Position numbers and translations under genes: made by a program. 64,000 nucleotides of DNA from Streptomyces endocoffeicus (GTDB lineage Bacteria > Actinomycetota > Actinomycetes > Streptomycetales > Streptomycetaceae), in contig NZ_JAERRG010000006.1 of assembly GCF_016741935.1 (NCBI RefSeq), positions 372,001 to 436,000 of the forward strand, given 5' to 3'. Shown here in pieces: positions 47,948 to 56,400 of this stretch (within the stretch, counting starts at the first letter, position 1; the number at the start of each line of letters is the position of its first letter). The notes below the pieces were generated by a model. That model was given only the letters and a program-made list of their open reading frames with translations. It had not been told where the DNA came from and ran no database searches.

Positions 47948-49912
47948 GTGGGTTGGACGACCGAGCGGCGTGCGGCCGGAGCCGAAAGGGCCGTACGGCC
48001 CTATGACGGCAGTGGTCCGGGGTCGCGGTACAAGTGGATCGCGCTGTCCAACACCACGCTGGGTGTCCTGATCGCGACGATCAACATCTCGATCATGCTG
48101 ATCGCGTTGCCGGACATCTTCCGCGGCATCGGCGTGGATCCGCTGCGCCCCGGGAACACCAGCCTGCTGCTCTGGCTGATCATGAGCTATATGGTCGTCA
48201 CGGCCGTGCTGGTGGTGAGCTTCGGGCGGCTCGGGGACATGTTCGGCCGGGTGCGGATGTACAACCTGGGGTTCGCGGTCTTCACCGTGTTCTCCGTGCT
48301 GCTCTCCGTGACCTGGATGCACGGCACGTCCGGCGCGCTATGGCTGATCGGGATGCGAGTGCTGCAGGGCGTGGGCGGCGCCATGCTGATGGCCAACTCC
48401 AACGCCATCCTCACCGACGCCTTCCCCGCCGGCCAGCGCGGTCTCGCCCTGGGGCTGAACCAGGTGGCGGGCATCGCCGGATCCTTCATCGGGCTGATCC
48501 TGGGCGGGCTGCTCGGCCCGCTCGACTGGCACCTGGTGTTCCTGGTCTCCGTCCCCATCGGGCTGTTCGGCACGGTCTGGGCGTATCTGAAGCTGCGGGA
48601 CACCGGTGTGCGCACCCCGGCCCGGCTGGACTGGTGGGGCAATCTCACCTTCGCCGTCGGCCTGATCGCCGTGCTGTCCGGTATCACCTACGGCATCCAG
48701 CCCTACGCCGGTCACACCATGGGCTGGAGCAACCCCTGGGTGATCGCCGCGATCTCCGGGGGAGTGGCGGTACTGGGCGTGTTCTGCCTGATCGAGAACC
48801 GGGTCGCGCAGCCCATGTTCCACCTGGACCTGTTCCGCATCCGCGCCTTCACGGCCGGGAACGTGGCCAGTCTGCTGGCGGCGCTGGGGCGCGGTGGCCT
48901 GATGTTCATCCTGATCATCTGGCTGCAGGGCATCTGGCTGCCCCGCCACGGCTACGGCTTCGAGGAGACCCCGCTCTGGGCGGGCATCTACATGCTGCCG
49001 CTGACCATCGGATTCCTGATCGCGGGCCCCTTCTCCGGCTGGGCCTCCGACCGGTTCGGCGCCCGTACGTTCGCCACCGGCGGGATGCTGCTGGCCGCCG
49101 CCACCTTCGTGGCCCTGGAGGAGCTGCCGGTGGACTTCGGCTATCCGGTGTTCGCCACGATCCTGCTGGTCAACGGGGTCGCCATGGGGCTGTTCAGCTC
49201 GCCGAACCGGGCGGCCATCATGAACAGCCTGCCGCCCGATCAGCGTGGAGTCGGCGCCGGGATCAGCACCACCTTCCAGAACTCGGCCACCGTCCTGTCC
49301 ATCGGCATCTTCTTCTCCCTGATGATCGCCGGGCTCGCCGGCTCGCTCCCCGGCGCCCTCACCCACGGCCTGACCTCGGAAGGGGTCCCGGCCGGCGATG
49401 CGGCGAGGGTCGCCGCCCTGCCGCCGGTCGGGGTGCTGTTCGCCTCGCTGCTCGGCTACAACCCGGTGAAAACCCTGCTCGGGCCGCAGGTGCTCGACCA
49501 TCTGCCCGCCCACCACGCCGCCTATCTCACCGGGCGCGGCTTCTTCCCGGCGCTGATCTCCCCGCCGTTCTCCCAGGGCCTGTCCGCCGCGTTCGACTTC
49601 GCCATCGCGGCGTGTCTGGTGGCCGCGGTGGCGTCGCTGCTGCGGGGTGGGCGGTATGTGCACGGGGGCGGGCCGAAGGCGGGCGCCGGTGCCCCGGCGG
49701 TGGTGGCGGCCGTACCGGTCGGCGGCGCGGGCGCGCAGAACACCGCGAACACGGAGAACACCGCCGAGGACACGTCTCACCACCCCGCGCCCGCGCCCCG
49801 GCAGGCGTCCCCGCCGGAGTCCGGGCCACCGCCCCCGTCGCCGCCATCATCGTCACCCGGTCAAGGACCACCCGGTCAAGGACCGGGACCACCCTCAGAG
49901 GAGCCGAGATGA
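47948..49912 (+). CDS. MFS drug-efflux transporter, DHA2 (14-TM) family
   Basis: Membrane antiporter of 654 residues with about 14 helices. It begins after a soluble 30-residue lead with LSNTTLGVLIATINISIMLI. Motif A-like GRLGDMFGRVRMYNLGF follows, then motif C-like LNQVAGIAGSFIGLILGGLL near residue 180. A large outside loop near 500-535 is followed by the last helix and a Pro-rich cytosolic tail of about 70 residues (SPPESGPPPPSPPSSSPGQG). It exports drugs or metabolites using the proton gradient. The GTG at 47948 is plausible, with a GGGAG 14 nt away. The stop overlaps the MarR ATG (ATGA). Confidence 0.87.
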   Translation: MGWTTERRAAGAERAVRPYDGSGPGSRYKWIALSNTTLGVLIATINISIMLIALPDIFRGIGVDPLRPGNTSLLLWLIMSYMVVTAVLVVSFGRLGDMFGRVRMYNLGFAVFTVFSVLLSVTWMHGTSGALWLIGMRVLQGVGGAMLMANSNAILTDAFPAGQRGLALGLNQVAGIAGSFIGLILGGLLGPLDWHLVFLVSVPIGLFGTVWAYLKLRDTGVRTPARLDWWGNLTFAVGLIAVLSGITYGIQPYAGHTMGWSNPWVIAAISGGVAVLGVFCLIENRVAQPMFHLDLFRIRAFTAGNVASLLAALGRGGLMFILIIWLQGIWLPRHGYGFEETPLWAGIYMLPLTIGFLIAGPFSGWASDRFGARTFATGGMLLAAATFVALEELPVDFGYPVFATILLVNGVAMGLFSSPNRAAIMNSLPPDQRGVGAGISTTFQNSATVLSIGIFFSLMIAGLAGSLPGALTHGLTSEGVPAGDAARVAALPPVGVLFASLLGYNPVKTLLGPQVLDHLPAHHAAYLTGRGFFPALISPPFSQGLSAAFDFAIAACLVAAVASLLRGGRYVHGGGPKAGAGAPAVVAAVPVGGAGAQNTANTENTAEDTSHHPAPAPRQASPPESGPPPPSPPSSSPGQGPPGQGPGPPSEEPR

Positions 49913-50448
49913 CCGCGCTCGACCCCATCACCCCGGGGCCCGTCACCCCGGAATCCGTCACCCCGGAATCCGTCACCCCGAGTCCGGCCGCCCCGGAATC
50001 GGCGGAGCTGGCCGAGCGGCTCCGCACCGCCCTCCAGCATCTGCTTCCCGCCCTTCGGGGCGCCCGGGGCGAACACGGCGATCTCACCCCCAGCCGCCAG
50101 GCCGCCCTCGGAGCGCTCGCCACCCATGGCTCGATGCGCATCAGCACCCTCGCGACCCGGCTGGGCATCGCCCTGCCGACCACGTCCCGCATGGTCGAAC
50201 TGCTTGACGCCGCCGACTGGATCGAGCGCACCCCCGACCCCGAGGACCGCCGCGCCAGCCTGATCGCCCTCACCGACACCGGCCGTGAACTCCTCCGCGC
50301 CGTGCGCCACGAGGCCGCCACCCGGCTCGCCACGCGAATCGACAAGCTGAGCCCCGAGGAGCGACACACCCTGTCCGCCGCGCTGCCCGCCTTGGAGTCC
50401 CTGGCCGCCGACGGCTCCGCGGCGGCCACCGATCCGGAACGGCGGTAG
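49909..50448 (+). CDS. MarR family regulator of the DHA2 efflux pump
   Basis: MarR protein of 179 residues. An N-terminal 30-residue low-complexity tail has two identical 15-bp units encoding VTPES, then the winged helix ISTLATRLGIALPTTSRMVE, LLDAADWIERTPDPEDRRAS and LIALTDTGRELLRAV. It overlaps the pump stop codon by 4 bp with GAGGAG just upstream, so regulator and pump are co-translated. The palindrome at 47904-47925, in front of the operon, is its likely operator. Ligand unknown; repression relieved by the pump's substrate is the usual logic. Confidence 0.88.
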   Translation: MTALDPITPGPVTPESVTPESVTPSPAAPESAELAERLRTALQHLLPALRGARGEHGDLTPSRQAALGALATHGSMRISTLATRLGIALPTTSRMVELLDAADWIERTPDPEDRRASLIALTDTGRELLRAVRHEAATRLATRIDKLSPEERHTLSAALPALESLAADGSAAATDPERR

Positions 50449-50463
50449 ACGCCCGACGCCGGC

Positions 50464-50523
50464 AGTACGCGGTGACGCGGTGAAGCGTCGTGCAGTACGC
50501 GGTGACCCGGTGACGCGTCGTGC
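50464..50523. repeat. two copies of a 30-bp tandem repeat between convergent marR genes
   Basis: Units 50464-50493 and 50494-50523 differ at two positions. Each starts AGTACGCGGTGAC and ends CGTCGTGC. They fill nearly all of the space between the two MarR stop codons. No hairpin of terminator strength is seen here. Confidence 0.8.
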
Positions 50524-50529
50524 GCTTCT

Positions 50530-50943
50530 TCAGCAGTCGGCCTCGGGGGCCAGCGCCTCGCGCTGAGCGGTTTGGGCGACACGGGTCAGGAGCAGGCGCA
50601 GTTGGCGGGCGTCGTGCTCACCGAGGTCGGCGAGCAGCCGCGCCTCGGCTACGGAGAGGCGGTCCTGGGCGCGTTCCAGCTGGGCGCGGCCCTCTTCGGT
50701 GATCAGGACTTGGCGCGCCCGCCGGTCGCGGGGGTCGGGCCTGCGGGTGATCAGCTGCCGCGTCTCGAGATCGTCGAGCAGGTACGTCATGACGGTGCGG
50801 TCGAGGCTCACCTGCTGCGCGAGGGCGAGTTGGGACGGCGGTTCGCCGGATGCCACGGCGACCAGGACCAGATAGCCCCGCGGACCACCCGGCAGGTCCT
50901 CCACGGAACTGGTGGCCACTCTGCGGAAGGCCGAGGAGACCAT
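50530..50943 (-). CDS. MarR family regulator, possibly 5' truncated
   Basis: MarR winged-helix protein of 137 residues from the ATG at 50943: VEDLPGGPRGYLVLVAVASG, PPSQLALAQQVSLDRTVMTY, LLDDLETRQLITRRPDPRDR. Family-like sequence continues upstream in the same frame (ESDLGWAIR directly before the ATG), back to a TGA at 51019-51021, with no ATG, GTG or TTG start. Either the ATG is the true start and the N-terminal helix is short, or a rarer codon such as the CTG at 50961 is used, or the original start has been lost. It converges on the other MarR gene. Confidence 0.78.
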   Translation of the reverse strand: MVSSAFRRVATSSVEDLPGGPRGYLVLVAVASGEPPSQLALAQQVSLDRTVMTYLLDDLETRQLITRRPDPRDRRARQVLITEEGRAQLERAQDRLSVAEARLLADLGEHDARQLRLLLTRVAQTAQREALAPEADC

Positions 50944-51042
50944 GCGGATGGCCCACCCCAGATCCGATTCGAGCCCGGATTCGCGGGGGGCGGCGCGCGT
51001 GGCGGTATCGGCGGCGTCTCAGAGGGCCTCGACGCTCCGGGG

Positions 51043-51786
51043 CTACCGGCTCGGCGGGATTCGGTAGACGGAGACGTGGGAGCGCGACTCGGCGGTGAAT
51101 TCGGCGCCGGACCAGTCCGCGTGCCTGCTCTCCAACTCGAATCCCGCCAGCTGGGCCATCAGATCGAGTTCGCCGGGCCAGATGTAACGGTGCGGGCTGC
51201 GGGTCAGCCGGGCCTGCCGGGTGTCGTCGAACCGGAAGTGGTGTGAGACGACGTGCTGGCGCAGTACGTCGTAGGTGTCCAACCCGATGTAGCCGGGCTC
51301 GGCTTGCCAGACGGTGGCCGTCTGGCCCGGTGGGAGCTTGCGCAGTTCGGGTACCCAGAGCTCGATCACGAACCTGCCACCGGGCCCGAGGTGGCGGGCG
51401 GCGTTGCGGAAGCACTCGACCTGCTCGGCCTGGGTGAGCAGGTTGGAGATGGTGTTGTAGACGAGATAGACGAGCGTGAACTCCCCGGGAGCCACGGACG
51501 TCGCCATGTCACCCACAATGACCGGGATCGTCGCTTCGTCGGCCCTGGTGCGCAGTTGCTGGATCATCGGACGCGACAGCTCGATGCCGGTGACGGGGAT
51601 CCCTCGTCCGGCGAGCGGGACGGCCACCCGGCCGGTGCCGATGGCGAATTCGAGCGCCGCTCCGCCGCCCGCGAACTCGGCCAGGCGGTCCACGGTCGGC
51701 CTCAGGACGTCGGGCGCGAACATGCCCGTACCGGGCGTGTCATAGCGCTGCGCGGCGTCGACGTCCCAGATCTCCTCCTGGTTCAT
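51043..51786 (-). CDS. class I SAM-dependent methyltransferase
   Basis: Methyltransferase of 247 residues: ALEFAIGTGRVAVPLAGRGI near residue 48 (SAM loop), GIELSRPMIQQLRTRADEA, VGDMATSVAPGEFTLVYLVY near 93, and AARHLGPGGRFVIELWVPEL. The ATG at 51786 has AAGGGTGA 4-12 nt upstream, so it is preferred to a GTG five codons earlier. The substrate is unknown. It lies upstream of the MarR gene on the same strand, 99 bp apart, and could be co-transcribed with it. Confidence 0.85.
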   Translation of the reverse strand: MNQEEIWDVDAAQRYDTPGTGMFAPDVLRPTVDRLAEFAGGGAALEFAIGTGRVAVPLAGRGIPVTGIELSRPMIQQLRTRADEATIPVIVGDMATSVAPGEFTLVYLVYNTISNLLTQAEQVECFRNAARHLGPGGRFVIELWVPELRKLPPGQTATVWQAEPGYIGLDTYDVLRQHVVSHHFRFDDTRQARLTRSPHRYIWPGELDLMAQLAGFELESRHADWSGAEFTAESRSHVSVYRIPPSR

Positions 51787-51977
51787 GCCGTCACCCTTCA
51801 CCGCTGGGGCACGCGATGTCCACCGAATTTGCCCCCCGTGGGCCCGGATCCGGGATCGTTGCCCATGGGGCCGACACCGCGCTTGACCTTCACATCATCC
51901 CCACACAACACCGTTGGCGCGCTGGGCTGCCGCGGGCGCCCGGCCAGGGTCGCCTGCTGAGGAAGGGGCCCTTCGTC

Positions 51978-52184
51978 GTGATCGTCATAGCGGTTTTGGT
52001 GCTGCCCACCCTGGTTTTGCTGCTGTTGGTCATGGACCGTGTCGAGGACTGGCTGTCCGGGTCGTCCTCGGCCCCGCGGAACCCACGCGAGCGGCGTCAT
52101 CTGCGGTTGATTCCCGGCGGGGCGCGGGAATCGGGCTCCCGGCCGACGACCGTGTCGTCCGGGCGGCGGTCGGAGGCCGCCTGA
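51978..52184 (+). CDS. small single-pass membrane protein
   Basis: Short protein of 68 residues starting at a GTG with GAGGAAGGGG about 9 nt upstream. One long hydrophobic helix runs from residue 2 to 21 (IVIAVLVLPTLVLLLLVMDR), then a basic, Ser/Pro-rich cytosolic tail (NPRERRHLRLIPGG). A longer reading from 51816 adds a His/Arg-rich lead without a start signal. I do not recognise the family; such proteins are common but weakly conserved in Streptomyces. Confidence 0.55.
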   Translation: MIVIAVLVLPTLVLLLLVMDRVEDWLSGSSSAPRNPRERRHLRLIPGGARESGSRPTTVSSGRRSEAA

Positions 52185-52235
52185 AGCCGGTGGCTGAGCT
52201 GTCCGGGCTCATGCCCGGAATCCGCCCAGCCCGGC

Positions 52236-53276
52236 TCATCCAGCGAGCCTCTGCTCGGTGTCCCGGGAGTGAGCGAGGAGGCGCCTGAGCCAGCGGGTGC
52301 GGGCGTGGCGTGCGTCCTTGCTGATGGCCGCCTGCGGCGCCATGCCGTCGAAGCCGTGGTACGCGCCGGGCCATACGTGCAGTTCGGCCTGGCCGCCGGC
52401 CTGCCAGATCCCGTTCGCGTACGCCACGTCCTCGTCGCGGAACATCTCCGCCGATCCGACGTCTATGAACGCCGGAGGAAGACCGGAGAGGTCCGTGTCG
52501 CGGGCGGGCGCCGCGTAGGGCGGCACGTCCGCCCGGCCGTACCGGTCGCCCAGCAGCGCCTTCCAGACGGTCTCGCTCGAGATGAGGTCCCACATGCCGA
52601 GGCCCGACATCTGGTGGCTGGAGAAGGTGTGTCCGCGGTCGTCGAGCATGGGGCACAGCAGGAGCTGCCCGAGGATGCCGGGGCCGCCGCGGTCACGGAT
52701 CAGCAGGGCGAGGGCCGCGGCGAGGCCGCCGCCGGCGCTCTTCCCGCCGACGATGACGCGGTCCGGGTCGATGCCCAGTTCGGCCGCGTGCCCGGCGGCC
52801 CAGAGGAGCCCCGCGTAGCAGTCCTCCAGCGGTCCGGGGTACCGCGTCCGCGGTGCCAGCCGGTACTCGACCGAGATGACGGCCATGTCCAGCGGGAGGA
52901 CCCATTCGCGAAGGATCCGCGGAAGCACCGACCACGCGTTGCCCATGATCATCGCGCCGCCGTGCATGTAGTACAGCAGTGGCAGCGGCCCTTCGCGCCC
53001 GGCGGGCCGCACGCTCACCAGCGTGACATCGGGCCCGTCCCGCAGCCCCGGGACGGACAGCTCCGCCACCTCGAAACGGCCATCGGCCCGGAGGTCATCG
53101 GCCGTCGGCCTGGGCCGGGTCGCGGCGTCCCGCTTCTGCCGGGCCGCGAGATTTCCCGGAGTGACCGGCTCTCTCGGCCCGTTGCCCAAGGACTCCAGCG
53201 CGACGCTCAGCTCGGGGTCGAACGGAGGCACGGCCATCGGCCTCGGGACAAAAGGGCTTGTGTGGGGGAGGTCCAT
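52236..53276 (-). CDS. alpha/beta hydrolase, hormone-sensitive-lipase-like esterase
   Basis: Serine esterase of about 346 residues: the oxyanion motif PLLYYMHGGAMIMGNAWS near residue 105 (HGG), nucleophile elbow VIVGGKSAGGGLAAALALL near 175 (G-x-S-x-G as GKSAG), the acid in PAFIDVGSAEMFRDEDVAYA near 280, and the His in VWPGAYHGFDGMAP near 312. It hydrolyses short-chain esters. The start is ATG 53276 or the ATG three codons earlier; neither has a strong ribosome-binding site. It is divergent from the large STAND-type gene, with 165 bp between starts, and is probably unrelated to it. Confidence 0.87.
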   Translation of the reverse strand: MDLPHTSPFVPRPMAVPPFDPELSVALESLGNGPREPVTPGNLAARQKRDAATRPRPTADDLRADGRFEVAELSVPGLRDGPDVTLVSVRPAGREGPLPLLYYMHGGAMIMGNAWSVLPRILREWVLPLDMAVISVEYRLAPRTRYPGPLEDCYAGLLWAAGHAAELGIDPDRVIVGGKSAGGGLAAALALLIRDRGGPGILGQLLLCPMLDDRGHTFSSHQMSGLGMWDLISSETVWKALLGDRYGRADVPPYAAPARDTDLSGLPPAFIDVGSAEMFRDEDVAYANGIWQAGGQAELHVWPGAYHGFDGMAPQAAISKDARHARTRWLRRLLAHSRDTEQRLAG

Positions 53277-53441
53277 ACCGCGCATCCAAGCATCCGGCGC
53301 CGCTCGGCGATACCGATGGTCACGGCGGCTCGTACGTCCGTCGCGCGTTCGGTACCCCCGCCGGCCCCAGCCCCGGGAGATCGCGGACGGTAGCATTTCG
53401 CCCGTGGGCCGCACGAGGGTCGACCGTGGCCGGGGGGAGAC

Positions 53442-56400
53442 GTGGAGAGCACCGGGCAGTACAGCGACTCACTCGTCGTGCTGACCGCACTGGACGTGGA
53501 GTACGAGGCGGTCCGGGCGCACCTGGTGGATCCGCGGCCGCGACTCCACCCGGCGGGCACCCTGTTCGAGGTGGGCCGGCTCGACGGCACGCCGTGGCGG
53601 GTGGCGCTCGCCGAGCTCGGTGACGGCAACCAGGGGGCGGCCGTACTGACCGAGCGGGCGATTACCATGTTCGGCCCGCGCGCCGTGGCATTCGTCGGGG
53701 TGGCGGGGGCCCTCAAGGGTGATGTCCAGCTCGGGGACGTCGTCATGGCCACGCATGTGTACGCGTACCACGGCGGCAAGGACGAGGACGGCGAGTTCCA
53801 CTCCCGCCCGCGGGTCTGGCCGGTGCGTCAGGAACTCGACCAGCTGGCCCGCATGGCCCGCAGGTCCGGTGGGTGGACCGAGCTGCTGCGGGACCATCCG
53901 CCCGGCGCCGCCCGCCCGGCCGTACACCTCAAGCCCGTGGCCGCCGGTGAGGTCGTCCTCAATTCGGCGGACTCGCCCCTGCGACGGCAACTGCGCCGGA
54001 ACTACCAGGACGCCGCCGCCATCGAGATGGAGGGCGCGGGCGTGGCGCAGGCCGCCCATCTCAACGCCGCGCTACCCGCCCTGATCGTCCGCGGGATCAG
54101 CGACCGGGCCGACGGGAAGAAGTACGACGCGGACGCCGAGGGCTGGCAGTCCCGCGCGGCCCGCCACGCCGCCGCCTTCGCCTTCTCCGTCCTCCGCGAA
54201 CTGCCACCCGGCGGCGGCCCAGCCGCCACACCCGGGCCGGAGACTCCCACCGGCCCGGCACCGGAACGGTTCCCGGACGGTCCGACGGCCCCGCCCCCGC
54301 CCCCAGATGCGGGAACCCCACCGGCAGATGCGGGAACCCCACCGGACACCGGACCGGCCGCACACCGCCAACTCCACCGCTGGGCGCGGAGGTTCTCCGA
54401 CGACCTGGATCTCGTGGACTCCCCACGGCCGGACGCTGACACCGGCTCCCCGCCGCAGCTCAGCGGCGGCCTGTATGTGCGGCGCGCCATCCAGGACCGG
54501 GTGGTGGAGGCCCTCTACGACGATGATCCGAAGGCGGTCCTGGTGACCGGGGACGCCGGAAACGGCAAGAGCAGCCTGCTGTGGGGCCTGGCCCGGGACC
54601 TGACCGTTCTGGAGGACGCCGAGGTCTTCCTGGTGAACGCCGCCTGGCTGCTGCGCCCCCTGAGCGGCGCCTCCGCGACACCCATGCTGACCCCCGCGAC
54701 CGTCGTGTCCGGGGCCACTCACGCCCGGACCCGGGGGCGTACACCCGTCGTGCTCCTCGACACCGCCGATCTGCTGCTGCACGACGACCACCATGAGATG
54801 ACGCTGCTCGACCTGTGCGAGGATCTCGCCGCCGCCGGTGTCCGCCTGGTGCTGACCTCCCGGCCGGAGGAGGCGAACCGGCTGCGCACCGGCTTCCTCC
54901 GGATATCGCTCGGCCCCTACGACGACGGCGAGATCCCCCACGCCATCCGTGGCCACGCCGCGCTCTACTGCCCCGACGCCGTCCCCCGGGACGACGGGGC
55001 ACGGGTGCGGAGGCTGATGGAGCCCGTGGCCCGCGGACTGCCGGTGCGCGAGGTGTGCAGAAGCCCCCTCCAGCTGCGGCTGCTGTTCGAACTCGCCCGG
55101 GACGACGGGGCGTTCCCCAGCGCCGAGATCGACGCCACCGGCCTCTACCGCCGCTACTGGGACCACCGGGTCGTCACCGACCGGCGCCATCGCGGCAACC
55201 AGAGCGCCACGGCGCCGGAGGACCTCTCCTCGATCACCGGCGCGATCGCCGTCGTGCTGATGTCGGCCGGCCGTACCGAGCTGTCACGTGAGGACCTGGC
55301 CGAGCGGCTCACCTCGCCGCATGGCGGCCCACGCCACGCGTGGCCGTACGAAGCCGCCCGCGTCCGGTCGTCCCTGGATCTGCTGATCGACCGGGGCGTG
55401 CTGGGCAGGGGAGCCTCGGACGGCATCCACTTCTTCCACCAGACCATGTTCGAGTACGCGGCCGCGCGCGGCCTGCTGCACCTCACCGGGGCGCGGGCGC
55501 TGCTGTCGCTGTGCGAGTGGATCGGGTCCCATCCCCGTGACTTCTTCGTCGGGGCGATCCTCGAACAGCTCCTCATGCTCGCCGCGGGGTCCGAACGGTA
55601 TCGCGGCCCGGTGCGGGACACGCTGATCCGTATGGCGGCGCACGAGGACGCCATGATCCTGCACACCGTCGCCGTGGCCGTCGCGGCCCGGAACCCGGCC
55701 GTGGGCGTGCCCGTCGAGCCCCTGCTCGCGACGGCGCCGCACGGTGTCGCCCGACGGTACGCGGTGCTGGCCCCGACCGTGCGCGACACGGATGTCGACG
55801 CCCTTCTCCCGCGGCTCCACGGGCTGTGGGAGAGACAGGAGCCCAGCCTGCGGGAGGCCGTGCTCGAAGCGCTGGAACGGCTGGCCGCCCAGAACTCGCT
55901 CGCGGTCCACGCCGCCCTCGCCGACTGGGGCTGCGTACGGGAGCTGACCGGGCGCCGTACGGCCTGCGCGGGCCTCGACGTCCTGCCTCGGCTGCTCGTG
56001 CTGACGTCACACGTCGATGTGGCGTCAGCCCGGACGGGCCTCATGGAAATGCTCGACTTCGCCCTGACCCGGGGGCTGTCGGAGCTGGCGTCCGGCGTCA
56101 TGACCCTCTGGGCACGGCACTGGGAGACACTGGGCTCGGCGGAGTGGGCCGCCGCCGTCCAGGAGCGTCTCCGGCGTGTGCGTCTCGCGCGGAAGTCGTA
56201 CGACGTCGGGCTCTTCCAAACGGCCCTGGCGAGGGTGCTGGCCGCCTCGTGGACCCACGACCAGGGACTCCCGGGCGACCACGGACTCCCCGCCGATGAC
56301 GCCGACGACCCCGACGGCGGTCCGGCCACCGCTCCCCACCCCTGGACGCGCCGCCTCGACGCCGCGGTGGCGCTCCTCGAGGCGGACGACCACGACACCG

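Noticed and set aside
48034..50448. An 804-codon frame overlapping the DHA2 pump and running into marR
   Set aside because: It is low-complexity Arg/Pro/His sequence in a shifted frame of the pump. Its last part coincides with the real MarR protein only because the frames merge there.
53442..54200. Stand-alone MTA/SAH nucleosidase gene
   Set aside because: The phosphorylase-like domain is in one uninterrupted frame with the NTPase and repeat region through 57986. No stop codon or internal start separates them.
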